Part shown: piece by piece, positions 48,701-58,837 of the stretch
Numbering within the stretch: the stretch's first letter is position 1
Layout: each line of letters begins with the position of its first letter
Assembly: GCA_028554755.1 (NCBI GenBank)
Contig: JAPTOF010000005.1
Location: 14,110,001 to 14,174,000 of the forward strand
Origin: Cordia subcordata
Lineage: Eukaryota > Streptophyta > Magnoliopsida > Boraginales > Cordiaceae
DNA: 64,000 nt
Direction of reading: 5' to 3'
Position numbers and translations under genes: made by a program
Notes under the pieces: generated by a model
The model's input: the letters and a program-made list of their open reading frames with translations, nothing else
Databases searched by the model: none
Told to the model about the DNA's origin: nothing

Positions 48701-51700
48701 TGAGAGGATCACTAACTAATTATCTATAACTAACTATCCTGACATTACTTCTAAGCAACAATATTACAAATATAACCCTATACTCTTAACACCTCTGTCC
48801 TAAAATATACTCCTAGTTGACTCTTCATATGGATTAAGAGAAAATGCAGAATGCTACTCGGCTTCGCTATGTCTTTCCAGATCTATCCCCTATTGTTAGC
48901 AATTTAAGTGCTAGCATTATCAAAGAACTACAACCACTTCTGTGAATTACAAACATTCAATCGTGTAAATCAGTATTATCTGTCAACGTATGTATGCAGA
49001 AAGCAAAATCAGAAGAAAACAGAAGTGTCTCTACCAATGAAAAATTAGTTAAAGAATAAAAAGGAAATAAATCAATAACAAGGTACCTTGAATTGGATTA
49101 TGCATTCTTCTGTAGTCGGTCCTCTTTCTTCATCCTCCGAATCTGAAGAGGATTCAGACACATTACCATCAGCGGTTGCATCTTTCACCTTGTCTCTATT
49201 GTTTTCGTTTACTAGACCCTTAGCGGTAGCATCAACTGTTTTTGACCCATTAACTTCTGATGCTCCTGGTAAAGTTGGGCCTGGTGATGTGGTAGCAGGA
49301 GTGCCTGAATCCTGTAACTTCCTTTTAATAAGATCCAGTGCAGAAGATGACCCAGGCATTCCAGAGGGTCTAAGAGGCATCGCATCACGACCACCTGTGT
49401 TAATAGCAGGTGTATTCAAACTGACAGGAGCAGGTGCCCTTTCAGTTAACATGCTAGTAGTTGTCACTGACGTAGATTGTGCATTCAAAGCAACAGAATC
49501 CGGCTTCTTTTTTAGCTCCATTACGTCCGGCGGAATTTGCCAACTGCTCAACTGATTCACAAAAAGAAAGAGAATAAGAAGCTAAAATTATGAGCAAGAA
49601 TAACTCAAACGAAAAAGAAAGTAGTGTTATATACATTTTTAACAAAGACTAAAAAATTTACAGCAAAAATTGTTTTTAAAATGATTGCGCAAGTCAACTT
49701 TCTGCCTACCATTGTATGCTTGTATTTTTGTCATAACAGTGATGCAACAGAGGAAAATCTTTTACATTTAAAAGTTATTAGGCGGATTTAAGAATGAGCA
49801 TGCAAAATGTCTAGGTTATTAAATCAAGTTCAGCAAGGAATACGAATCATTGCATACAATAATACAGTTTTAGAGGATCCACAGTCAAAGACTGCTTAGA
49901 GCACTTTCTGCAGACCACAGACATTCTCAAAAAACCATTGGATAAGCAATCTCATATGTCAATAACTTAAGAAAGAATTTAGTCTATCAAACCTTTGTCA
50001 TAGTGTTATAATAATATCTTTTCCCATCATTAGTAGTGACCAATGCCCAGTCTGTATCAGCTAATTTCTCCCTGGTCACAAAAGAAATTATTTAAAGTAA
50101 GAAAAATGGGAAACAGATGGCCTATATTAGAATGCAAATAAATTAACAGAATCAGAGGATCTAACAACCCTGGAATAGATGGTTTGAATCAGAAGATAAA
50201 AAAACGAGACCAGAATATTTTAAATGAGATTGTAGAGAAACAGAATAAATTAGATTGTAAGAATGTAATGACATGACAAAGGTAGCGACAGTTAATATAC
50301 TGCAAGATTTGGCAAACCAAACAGCCCCTCAATTTCTTGTTTCTTTCTCATTCCTTTGCATGCTAAGGGAAATCAACTTCTGTAAGTTCACATTTTGCTT
50401 CACCACTCTATTGACAGTAATAAGTCCTAAATGCTAGTTTTCTTCACAAATGAGATATATCATGACTCTTCATTCTATTTTAAGTGAACTCAACTTAATC
50501 ACGCTTGGATAATATGTATACCATGTTGAACATTTGACCAAGTGAAAACTGGGTCCTCACATTTATACAACCTCAACAAACTTCTAAACCCATTAAGCTT
50601 ACGCATTGGCCCCATTAGGATGCACAAGCTCACAAATAAAGACCAATCAATATAGTTCAAGAAAACTAATAAAGTGTTAAACACAATAAATAAATACACC
50701 AATATCCTTTCTACAAACTTAAGTTTTTAGATGAAGTGATAATACAATATGGTACATAGCCCCATAAATCTAAAGGTCTCAGGTTTGGAACTCCCTACTA
50801 CCCATTTAAAAATATTAAAAGTGTACATATGCAGCCCCATAAATCTAAAGGTCCCAGGTTCGGAACTCACTACTACCCATTTAAAAATATTAAAAGTGTA
50901 CATATGAAAGACTCGAAACAAATCACGCCTGCATGTGAGGGGCGCATTAAGCATAACAAATAAATACGCCAATATCTCTCTACAAGATTAAGCTTTAGGA
51001 CGAGATGGTAATTCTATATAGAAGCACACTGAGAGAGACAGAACTAATAGCCCATTGCTAGACCCTACAAAAAAATACTAAAAACATCTCTTTTTGAATT
51101 CCTATATGACAAACCCTATGAAAGATTACAAACATAAGAACCGAACTACATCAGTGACCACTATGCCAAATTTAACAAAAATCTGACCACCTTTGAATAA
51201 ATTAATTCTTTGAATCCTTATTTGCTGCATCACATAACCTTCTCTTCCAAATAATAGCAACTAGCAAGGAGGTCCAAATATTCAACCAACAATTTGTGAA
51301 GTCAAAAGATTAGCAACAAAATAAAAAAGCATGTAATGAAATGCAGGGAAATTTCAGACCTTAACAAGATGTGACTTGAGTTCAAGGTCCATTAGAACAC
51401 ACGTCAGATGCATTGGCACAAATTTAACCCTAAAAATCCAGACAGGATAGTCATGTAATGTAGCTTTTCTTCAATAAATAAAGATGCACTACATTAGCAA
51501 ACCAATAATCCATTAAGTCTTTCATGTTCTTCCAAATTACAGCTGTAAATTTAAAATGACCATGTTCAAGAAAGCAACATCGTGAAAGAAAGCATATACA
51601 ATAAAGAAGAAGCAAACCATGCCCTGTATCAGGATAACAACTTAAGCTTTTCTTAAGGAAGGGGACAGAAGGTGGTCGAGAAACCCATTAAAACTAGTCA

Positions 51701-54700
51701 GAAAAACTTACCATGAAACTGGAGTAGGTTGAGCTGTTACATTATCAGGCTGCACCATATAAAAGATATGTAAGTAACTTAAAACCATTGTGAGGCCAAC
51801 AAATGGGACAAACAGAAGGGGGCCTTTCTCTTCATGATTTAAAATACCCGTAATATTGACCTGTGCATGAATTTCCCTCAGAGTCCAAGAAGGACCCTGG
51901 AAAGTCGATAGGAAGTCTGCTTATATGAATGCTTCATCGCAACTTTCCTTCTTGGAAGGGAGACACATACTCACAACACACACAAAAATTAAAATACAAA
52001 ATAACTGCCTTTCTGCACTTACTATCCTTCTGCTGCTATTCAGACAACAATTAGAGGTCTAGGATTTGCATAATCATAACAACAGCTTGCAGAAAAGCAT
52101 CGTAGCCCTTTCAGACTCATACCCAAACCAATTATAAACTTGTAAATGAAATGAAAAGGCCCACTACTTATTATATAGCATTGAATCATAATGCCTCGGA
52201 CAAAGAATTTGTCAAACTAAATACAAAAATTAGGAAAAACAATACTGAAGTTACAAGGGACATAAAAACACAATGCACATTAACTCATCAAGGAAACCAT
52301 AATTCTTTCCAACAGTATATTCTCTGATGCAGATAAAAGAAATCCCCAAATGTTCAACTTCATGCTAAATGCTTTTAAGGCAGAATTTGCAAATACCTCC
52401 CCTTTAAACCCAGCAGGTTTCTCATACGTAGATTCCCCTGTCAAAGCATTATAATAGTATATAGCTCCTGCTTCAGTCCTGTGAGCAGTCCAGGTATCTA
52501 CTTGTTCACTAGCCAGAGAGCTTTCTTTCTTGTCAACATTACTTGTATGCTTATTGTTATCTGCAGAACCTCATGAGGTGTTATGAAAAGAGATTAACAT
52601 ATAAGGTAAACTAATAAATGTAAATATTTATCATGAACTTTGAGAACATAAATTCCAGGGGGTAAATCTGGACTATCTCTGAATTACCTGTCATCTGACC
52701 ACCAGGACTCGTAGAAGATGGAGGAGTTCTAATAGGTGCTCTCAGAGGAGTGACACCTGGGGGATGAGTGTCAGGCCATGAAGTAGAAGGGAGTGCCAGA
52801 CCATGACCCGCCATAGGAAAGGACCCAGGATAAGCAGCAGGGTATGGCAAATAAGGTGATCTTACAATGCCAGTGACTGGTTGCAGTTGCAACCATGGTC
52901 CCTGAGCTGCTGCCATTAGAGGAACATTAGGATATGAGCCATATGCCTGTGGCTGAACCAGTGAACTGGATACAGGAGGAGCACCTGACATGGCAGGCCC
53001 TGTGAATGAGGAAGAATCAGCAAGGGTAGATGGAACAGTCATAGTGGAAGGTAATGACACAGCCAGAGCGGTTCCTGGGGTACCAGGTGCCATAGGAGTC
53101 CTCGCCATTGCTTGGGAGACTTGTAAAGGTGGCGCAGCAGGCATGTAAGCAGGTTGTGATACAGACTGCGTGACAGACGGTGCTGGTGGTATTGCTTCAG
53201 TTCCCTTTAAAACGTCTAAATTCTACAGTTTCAGAGAATGAACAGAATTATTAAATGTCAACATATGGAGAATTAGACTGTCATGCACTGTGACGGTTGG
53301 TAACACATTATGAGGTTCTCATGAACCATTTATCAGACCATCACTCATATAGCTGCAACTTAATTGGTGCACTTCAGCATTTTACTTCAGCCACAGACAT
53401 AAAGATACTTTCAAGACCCTGCTAATGCAATCAAACATTTTCTTTTAAATGTAACATAATTTGTTACAACATTTCAAAACACGTAAGTAGTCAGCGAAAA
53501 TAGGCCTTTTGAGTAACTGGTAAATTATTAATGAATTCTTGTCGTTCTTCAACATGCATGGCCAATTTGAACCCATGAATTCATAGTCAGTTGACAACAA
53601 CAAATGTAGATAAAGCAATATTATCATGCAGAGTTACATGAATGCATCTGACACCAATTGTAATCAAGGTTGCATTCAGCACATTACAAAGGAGGGCATA
53701 AAGAAAAAGAAATTATTAAAGTTTCTTTCAGAGAATAAACTTCCCTTGGTATATGAAAAACATAAAGGAAGGGGCAATAGCCAGAAGAGAAAGATCATCA
53801 ACATTTTCTTTTTGAGAAACAAGATCATCAACATTTTCACATTGCAAGTTATCTTATTTTAGTCATGACAGCAATTACAAGGCTAACTAAAGGTTGATTT
53901 AATTTTACATTCCAATGGACCCTATCACATAAGGTTCACTGATTGTCCCTAACACAATAAGATTCATAGAACGAATATGTGCAACCAGAATGATTATGAT
54001 TTCTAAAAAGAAGATGCAGCGTGCAAGCAACCATGTAACTTAACAATCTGAAGAACAAGTTCTTTACTGGACAGCAATGTAAAAGAGTCCAAACTATCCT
54101 TTACATGCATAATGAGAGACTTTCATGGTACGTTTCATGATCCATGAACCAACTTTCACATTAGTGACTAACGCGCATGCACGGAGATGAGAAAAAACTC
54201 TTTAACAGATTTTGACTGATCTATCTGCATTGACTGTGAATTCCCACGAAAATAGAGGTTTACATTGTTAACTGAGGCTCCTTGAGATACAAAGGCAGGA
54301 AGAGGGCCTGAAGGTGTTGCGATCTGCAGAGCTGCTCCAGAAACCATTGTGTTTGGCTGTATTGACTGCGCTGGAGCCGAGTGCTGTAAAGATAGGTCAG
54401 GAGATGAAGCTGTATTTCCTTGTACGGGATGTCCAGGAGCCATGGGCTGTCACCAAAAAAGAAACAAAAAGTCACAGAGTTAAAAGCATAGAATGAATTC
54501 GAATTTCTAGAATAGTCAATTTCTTGACCAAAATGAATTGACAAGAGGGTTCACCCATGAGCTAAAATAAATCAATGAGTAAAACCAAAGTAAGCGTGCT
54601 TTTTAACACCTACAAATAGAGAACGAGGTCATACTTTAGGTTCCAATGAAATGGTGATATGTGCACAGAAATTTTATTAAAAAAAAAAAAAGACTTTCAA

Positions 54701-56378
54701 GGTAGGGATAGTAAGCCACACTTCTAATGCCATCAGAAACTACAAGTGAGGAATAGAAAGATTCAAAAGAAACAAGGTTGACAAAGAGGATGCATTAAGA
54801 GTTCGAATTCCTCAGATAAGCCATGGGTGAAAACTAAAAAGGAGTTTGTCAACAGGGCTAGGATCCCTGAAAGTGTAGAGCATGGGCTTAACAGACTTTT
54901 AATACAAAGGAGTTCGTTGGTGTAAGTATTAATCATGCCTGACAAAAAACAAGGAAAAAATTCTCCCATGGTATTAATCATGCCTGACAAGAAGCAAGGA
55001 GAAAATTCTCCTTGGTATTAATCATGCCTGACCAAAAACAAGGAGAAAATTCTTCATGTGTTCAACATCATACCCAAGACTGAAGGGATCATAGTCAAAG
55101 TCCACAAATAAAGAGGAGAATCAAAAAGATTCTTCTCAGTAATTATCTTGTCAATGGAAGAGAAATGAAAGACAAGAGTTCCTATTTGGAAATCAGCAGA
55201 TTAAAATCAGTCGGCTCATTTAGGATGCTTTAAAAAGGCATGACTAGAAGGGAACACTGATGCGAGAGGATGAAAAAGTTTGATGCCCATCTTTGAGACC
55301 ATTTGAAAATTTGAACATTGGAGAAGATTAGAGTGCAACATCAAGAGAGATTGCACCAGCATAAGAGCTGATGTGGTCACATTAAGAAAAGAAACGACAA
55401 TCTTCAATATACCCTCATCCCTGGCAAAAATAACATTTCTAGCTTGCCATCAACTGGCAAGGAGGAAATTGTATAACTCATCACTTTGAACCATATCTGC
55501 AATAATAGGATGCATTGGCTTCAACAGTTAAGAGAAAATTGTATAACTCATCACTTTGAACCGTATCTGCAATAATAGGATGCATTGGCTTCAACAGTTA
55601 AGTCTTAGTGTTAAAGATTTTTCAAGAAAATGAGAAGTCCATATGGAATTTGTTGACAGAGCTGAAGCATTCAGAGGACCCAATCCACAATTGCCAAGAA
55701 TGTAGATGAGCTTTCACACTATCAAATTGAATACATCCTTTCAATTTTAAACATTCAGAAACATATCACCAAATGTTGCATCAGACGGCCTCCCTCTGTG
55801 CTTATTTCAACAGTTGATAGAAAGCTATATAGTAGTCACAAAATGTGCTCACCAAGCGAGATGGAAACTGCTGCCTACTAGATACGCCAGCACTACCACG
55901 GGCAATGTTGTATGAAAAAGAAGGACCACCTGTGGACTGACCAGGAACAGGGGGTTGGAGTGCTGATGCACAGATGGGTGAGCCTGAATGTACACCCTGC
56001 AAAAACATGAAATTGTTATTAATAAAAATTTAGATGATATTATCTTGATCTGTTATTAGAAAAGATATATCAGAGTCAACTAACAGGACCCAATGAAGAC
56101 TGCTGAGAGCTTTCTGAAGAGGCATTAGCATTCATATACGAGAAGGAAGGTCGACCAACACCATATATAGGAGGAGCAACAATTTTTTTCTGTGCAGGTT
56201 CTTGCGGTGACTCACTTATATAAGTGGTCGTCTCTTTTGATGTGGTACCCACAACTGAAGCAGTTCCAGCAGCTGAAGTAATAGGGCACACAGATGGTGC
56301 CCCAATTGTCGAACTAGACGCAGAGGTTTGAGATGTTAACGACTGGACTTCCTTTGGCAACCAATCTTGTGAAGCCAT
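30777..56378 (-). CDS. PRP40C: PRP40C-like pre-mRNA-processing protein (WW and FF domains), 16 coding exons
   Basis: Predicted nuclear splicing factor; PRP40 proteins bridge U1 snRNP, branch-site factors and the RNA polymerase II tail. Coding exons from 5' to 3': 56085-56378, 55853-55996, 54207-54446, 52688-53222, 52397-52560, 51712-51749, 49993-50071, 49087-49551, 42866-42949, 40648-40788, 40440-40546, 39072-39195, 36053-36196, 33641-33787, 31900-32022, 30777-31088. All are GT-AG with matching phases and give 1046 residues. Residues 1-400 are a Ser/Pro/Gln-rich low-complexity arm. WW1 spans W428 to P453 ([15 protein letters not shown]). WW2 spans W480 to P505 (KRYYYN, then LSSWQIP). From about 640 come FF-type repeats ([41 protein letters not shown]), with basic KR/E helices between. 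The C-terminus is Arg/Ser-rich (SRSRTEERR). Introns hold an LTR element, TRIMs, MITEs and a SINE. The gene appears intact and probably functional. Confidence 0.95.
33004..33180. repeat. Two GA microsatellites in a PRP40C intron
   Basis: About 12 GA units lie at 33006-33028 and about 9 at 33162-33180, separated by ordinary intron sequence. Confidence 0.85.
33994..34014. repeat. CA microsatellite in a PRP40C intron
   Basis: A CA run of about ten units lies in the intron between the exons at 33641-33787 and 36053-36196. Confidence 0.85.
34918..35300. mobile_element. hAT-like MITE, family M2 (PRP40C intron)
   Basis: The left end CTTGGTTTAGTCTAACTGTGAG and right end GAGCCAAACAAACTCTTA are inverse complements at their termini. 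The body matches the nested insert at 28085-28473 and the copy at 37007-37492. There is no coding capacity; the target duplication is unclear. Confidence 0.7.
35446..35477. repeat. Hairpin-forming palindrome
   Basis: TAATGAGTCTCCC, a short ACTTG spacer, then GGGAGGCTCATTA form an inverted repeat with roughly 12-bp arms. It is intronic in PRP40C; no function is suggested. Confidence 0.6.
37007..37492. mobile_element. hAT-like MITE, family M2, with an internal GAA expansion
   Basis: This is the third copy of the family at 28085 and 34918, enlarged by a GAA microsatellite (37211-37261) and a 22-bp tandem duplication (ATTTGTGACATTATCTAAAA). The left terminus is itself duplicated (GTTTAGCCTAATTGTGA twice). 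Confidence 0.7.
37521..37884. mobile_element. Tourist-like MITE, diverged copy (PRP40C intron)
   Basis: It begins CCAATGTTTGGATTGAGTGG and ends CTCTATCCCC before TAA. Internal blocks such as CCTTTCCAATCCAAACAAG and CTCTATAAAATTTTCCAATC correspond to blocks in the 2587-2971 element. Left flank TAC and right flank TAA would be a decayed 3-bp duplication. Confidence 0.5.
38860..39060 (+). other. Possible SINE-like insert in a PRP40C intron
   Basis: GTTCATCTAGTGGTAAGGA looks like a tRNA box A region, and GAGTATGAGTTTCCATGCCC could be a decayed box B. No A tail or target duplication was found, so the call is weak. Confidence 0.25.
39621..39872 (+). mobile_element. TRIM element 1 (LTRs of about 72 bp)
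   Basis: Short direct repeats at 39621-39692 and 39799-39872 share AGA.AATAAATAAATAT and TTAAA.CTTTTA.ATGA, begin TG and end CA. Directly inside the left repeat is AATATCAGAGACC, close to the TGGTATCAGAGCC primer-binding site. Directly before the right repeat is GTGAGGGGA, a polypurine tract. With about 105 bp of non-coding interior this matches a terminal-repeat retrotransposon in miniature. No target duplication is visible. Confidence 0.7.
39897..40090 (-). mobile_element. TRIM element 3, opposite orientation, next to TRIM 1
   Basis: On the minus strand, GTGTTGAAGATAATGAATAA and onward (39897-39970) matches the LTR of TRIM 1. The minus-strand sequence at 40016-40030 reads TGGTGTGAGAGCCAA, a primer-site relic, preceded by a degenerate LTR at about 40031-40090. 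Boundaries are approximate. Confidence 0.5.
43443..43660 (-). repeat. 3' LTR of the copia element
   Basis: This is the LTR at the 3' end of the minus-strand element. The inner edge reads TTTTAGAG where the other LTR has TGTTAAGAG, a small terminal change. Confidence 0.9.
48203..48480. repeat. 143-bp tandem duplication in the copia 5' leader
   Basis: GTAGATTTTGATGA.GATTTAG and the following 130 bp are repeated once with a 143-bp period (48203 and 48346). It lies between the LTR and the gag start, the region that normally carries packaging signals. Confidence 0.9.
48573..48791 (-). repeat. 5' LTR of the copia element
   Basis: It starts TGTTAAGAGTATAGGG on the minus strand and ends ...AGTTAACG right at the primer-binding site; the final CA has become CG. 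Confidence 0.9.
50675..51017 (+). mobile_element. TRIM element 2 with internal tandem duplication (PRP40C intron)
   Basis: Direct repeats at 50675-50745 and 50944-51017 share CAATAAATAAATAC.CCAATATC, CTACAA and TTAAG.TTT and match the LTRs of TRIM 1. ATGGTACATAGCCCC follows the left one (primer-site-like) and GTGAGGGGCG precedes the right one (polypurine tract). A 78-bp segment of the interior is duplicated in tandem (about 50752-50828 and 50830-50906). Confidence 0.65.
55466..55602. repeat. 69-bp tandem duplication in a PRP40C intron
   Basis: The block GAAATTGTATAACTCATCAC through CTTCAACAGTTAAG occurs twice head to tail with one or two differences, so the duplication is recent. Confidence 0.9.
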
Positions 56379-56550
56379 TATTTCACTGCAATACCATGAA
56401 TTCATAGAAGTGTTAAGATTATTCTGTTGTATCTTAGTTAAAATTACCGAAAATCAAGAGGGGAAAAGGAAGGAGAAAGAGATAGTGCCATTCCTTTTCA
56501 AAAGTCAATGAATGTATAAACGACAGAATATCCACATTTCTTGTCATTTT

Positions 56551-56868
56551 AGGGCGGACAAAGTACCAATACTTGTGCTTCATTTGCAATTATTGTCAAC
56601 ATTACTCCCATTCACATCAGACATTGTGGCCTCCAGGAACACTAGTCCTGCAAGCAGTATGATAATTGTATATCGTTTTTATACAGGATACAAAGGTTAA
56701 AGAACATTTTTAGGGTGGACAAAGTGGCAATACTTGTGCTTCAATTGCAATAATTGTCAACATTACTCCCTTTCACGTCACACCTAGTGGCCCCAGGGAT
56801 GCTAGTCTTGCAAGCAGTATGATAATTGTATATCATTTTTATACAGGATACAAAGGTTTTTTTTAAAA
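56551..56868. repeat. Tandem duplication of about 160 bp in the 5' intron of PRP40C
   Basis: Both units run AGGG.GGACAAAGT, AATACTTGTGCTTCA, AACATTACTCCC, AGCAGTATGATAATTGTATA, TACAGGATACAAAGGTT. A SINE later inserted at the end of the second unit. Confidence 0.9.
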
Positions 56869-56967
56869 CATTTTTTTGTTAAAAAACCCCCCACCCCCAT
56901 GGGATTGAACACAGGATCTCATGCCTAAGGAAGAGAGTCTCAACCACTTGAGCTATCTCCTAATTCC
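56859..56967 (-). mobile_element. tRNA-derived SINE, copy B
   Basis: The 109-bp insert is flanked by 18-bp direct repeats (ATACAGGATACAAAGGTT at 56841-56858 and ATACAGGACACAAAGGTT at 56968-56985, one mismatch). On the minus strand it has box A-like ATAGCTCAAGTGGTTGAG, box B-like GTGTTCAATCCC, then CATGGGGGTGGGGGG and a tail of A with some T. It lies in the 5' intron of PRP40C. Confidence 0.9.
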
Positions 56968-57875
56968 ATACAGGACACAAAGGTTGAAAAAGTAGGGTAA
57001 TGGTCATGTTGTGATGTAGTTAAAACAACATTTCTCATTTCACCCTTAAATATAGATTAAAAACGCAAAAGGATTGCTGAATAATCATAAAGACATCTAT
57101 CAACAATGTTTTGCCCTCTTTCTCGGAGATTGTCCATTGCTAAGATTCTCTCTCGAGTCAATTCCCGAACAAAAAGTCAATTCTAGTTGCGACACATGAC
57201 TTCCAAATTTCCCTCCACAAGAACTCAACATGGATATAAGGCTCAACTTCATCAACAAGACTACATAAAACGATTTCACCCTAAAAGTGTCTCTTCCAGC
57301 CAAATTCGATTACCTTATCTTCCCTTCCTTGGATAAGGCTACAATTGTTTAGGCACCCAAAAAGTTGGCAAATTCAGCCACTTCCACCCAATTTTGGGGT
57401 GCATTACATATCCCCTTACATTGCATTTGCATTTTTGCAAAAACACTATTTTAATGACTCAAACCCGTAACATCCAAGTTGCCCGGCCACAATTTTACCA
57501 TACTGCCAAGCTCCACGTCTCTGGTATCAAAAACTCTTATTTCTGATAAATTGAACCCTAACTCGTCGGAAAGTGGGAAATGAAGGGCGTGCGGAAATCT
57601 TGAAAAATCGTAAATGTTAGTAATCCTATCAGATTCATAAGGAAATTGCGAGCACTATTTGCTTAACTTCATTGAAGCCCTCTTTACATAATTTCCCTCG
57701 CCTTACCACCATTCATTTTCACCCAAAAAATTAAAAAAAACAAAAAAAAGAAAAGAAGGGGAAAATAATCTCCGCACCACAAACCCTTGTCACATTGACT
57801 GGAAGTCTCAAAAGGCCAAACAAAATTTGATTAAAAACAAATACAAACATATAACATATATTTGTATTCTGTTCA

Positions 57876-57900
57876 CACACACACACACATATATGTATAT

Positions 57901-57939
<39 letters not shown>
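57876..57939. repeat. CA and GA microsatellites beside the PRP40C first-exon donor
   Basis: CA units at 57876-57889 are followed by about 18 GA units at 57903-57939. On the transcript strand these form a long CT tract 5 bases inside intron 1. Confidence 0.9.
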
Positions 57940-57943
<4 letters not shown>

Positions 57944-58090
57944 CTGTTTGAAGAGAGACAAAAATAGAAGCAGCGGCAGAAGCGAGAAGCAATACGTGAT
58001 TGGGACGGCTTTGCAGTAAAAAGCTTAAAAGGAGAGATGCAAGAGCGTTGAGCTTTTCTGCTACTAGTCGAGTCGAGGAGTGTGGGTTAA
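57944..58090 (-). other. Non-coding first exon of the PRP40C-like gene (approximate 5' edge)
   Basis: The coding ATG (56378) lies 8 bases after an acceptor (ggtattgcag, ending 56386), so a non-coding exon lies upstream. The best donor is CTTCAAACAG followed by GTCATC at 57943. The exon is pyrimidine- and GC-richer than its surroundings (GCTTCTCGCTTCTGCCGCTG region). Directly inside the donor, the intron begins with a CT run on the transcript strand. The transcription start is not determined. Confidence 0.5.
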
Positions 58091-58147
58091 TAGGGGCTTT
58101 GGGGGATGGCTAGGAGATAAGCACCAAACTAACTATATTTTATAATT

Positions 58148-58254
58148 TTTACACCAAGACCACAATGACTAATTTTTTGAAAAAATAATTAAACGACCAA
58201 TTTTACACCACAATGACTAATTTTTTGAAAAAATAATTAAACGACCAATTTAGG
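58148..58254. repeat. 47-bp tandem duplication upstream of PRP40C
   Basis: ACCACAATGACTAATTTTTT and the following bases occur twice in a row. The rest of 58090-58837 is AT-rich, with nothing recognised; the PRP40C promoter should lie at its left edge. Confidence 0.85.
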
Positions 58255-58837
58255 AGAGTTCAAATGAACACACTTTGACCTGACTAACACGCATGATAAT
58301 ATTGGTCACTTCGGTAGGTGATTAAATTTTTCAAATTTTTTGTTTTGAAGACACAAAGTTATCTTTTATTTTTCTTTTTTCCCTTAACACGCTAATGTTG
58401 TGTGCGTATTTGTAATTTCAATAATAATCTTAATCAAAAAATTAAAAATAGAAATATATAAACTAAATAATAAAATTAAAAATAAAATAGTTTAACATTG
58501 AAATTATTAAAAAAGTAAAAAACCTAAAAATTAAAAGCTAAAAATAAAAAAAAATTAATATTGAAATGATTAAAAATTTAAAACTAATAATAATAGCAAT
58601 TCTATTATTATTTTTTGCTTTTGGTTATTTGAATGATTAATGTGTTTTGAGTTATTAAATAATGGAATGGTTTATTGAAAATTCGACATAATCTTCCCTA
58701 ATTCTTCACGTTTTACCTATGAAATAAAAACATGTACATGACAAACCACTATTTAAATAATATAAAGAGTTGAAAAGCACAAAGAGAAACTTAACAATAT
58801 ATTACAATACTTTCAATACTAAAAGTAGTAAAAGTAT

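Larger units (their letters stand above)
43443..48791 (-). mobile_element. Complete but degenerate Ty1/copia element in a PRP40C intron
   Basis: The element is 5349 bp with LTRs at 43443-43660 and 48573-48791 and a perfect 5-bp target duplication CCTCT (43438-43442 and 48792-48796). On the element strand the primer site TGGTATCCAGAGCAGGC lies at 48556-48572 and the polypurine tract TGAGGGGGA at 43661-43669. The polyprotein begins at ATG 48046 in order gag, protease (WFLDTGATS), integrase, reverse transcriptase ([13 protein letters not shown]) and RNase H (to about 43621), which is the copia order. Frameshifts and stops break it, and two Cys of the gag zinc knuckle read Tyr. The LTRs differ at roughly 20 of 218 positions by eye, so the insertion is old. 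It accounts for 5.3 of the 6.1 kb of this intron. Confidence 0.95.

Noticed and set aside
49088..49555. A 155-codon open frame on the plus strand
   Set aside because: It is the antisense shadow of the Ser/Thr-rich PRP40C exon at 49087-49551, which has matching splice sites and WW2 continuity.
51862..51900. A short open segment between PRP40C exons (minus strand, followed by a donor-like CAGGTC)
   Set aside because: The neighbouring exons already join in phase and match the expected PRP40C order without it; no supporting acceptor-phase pair.
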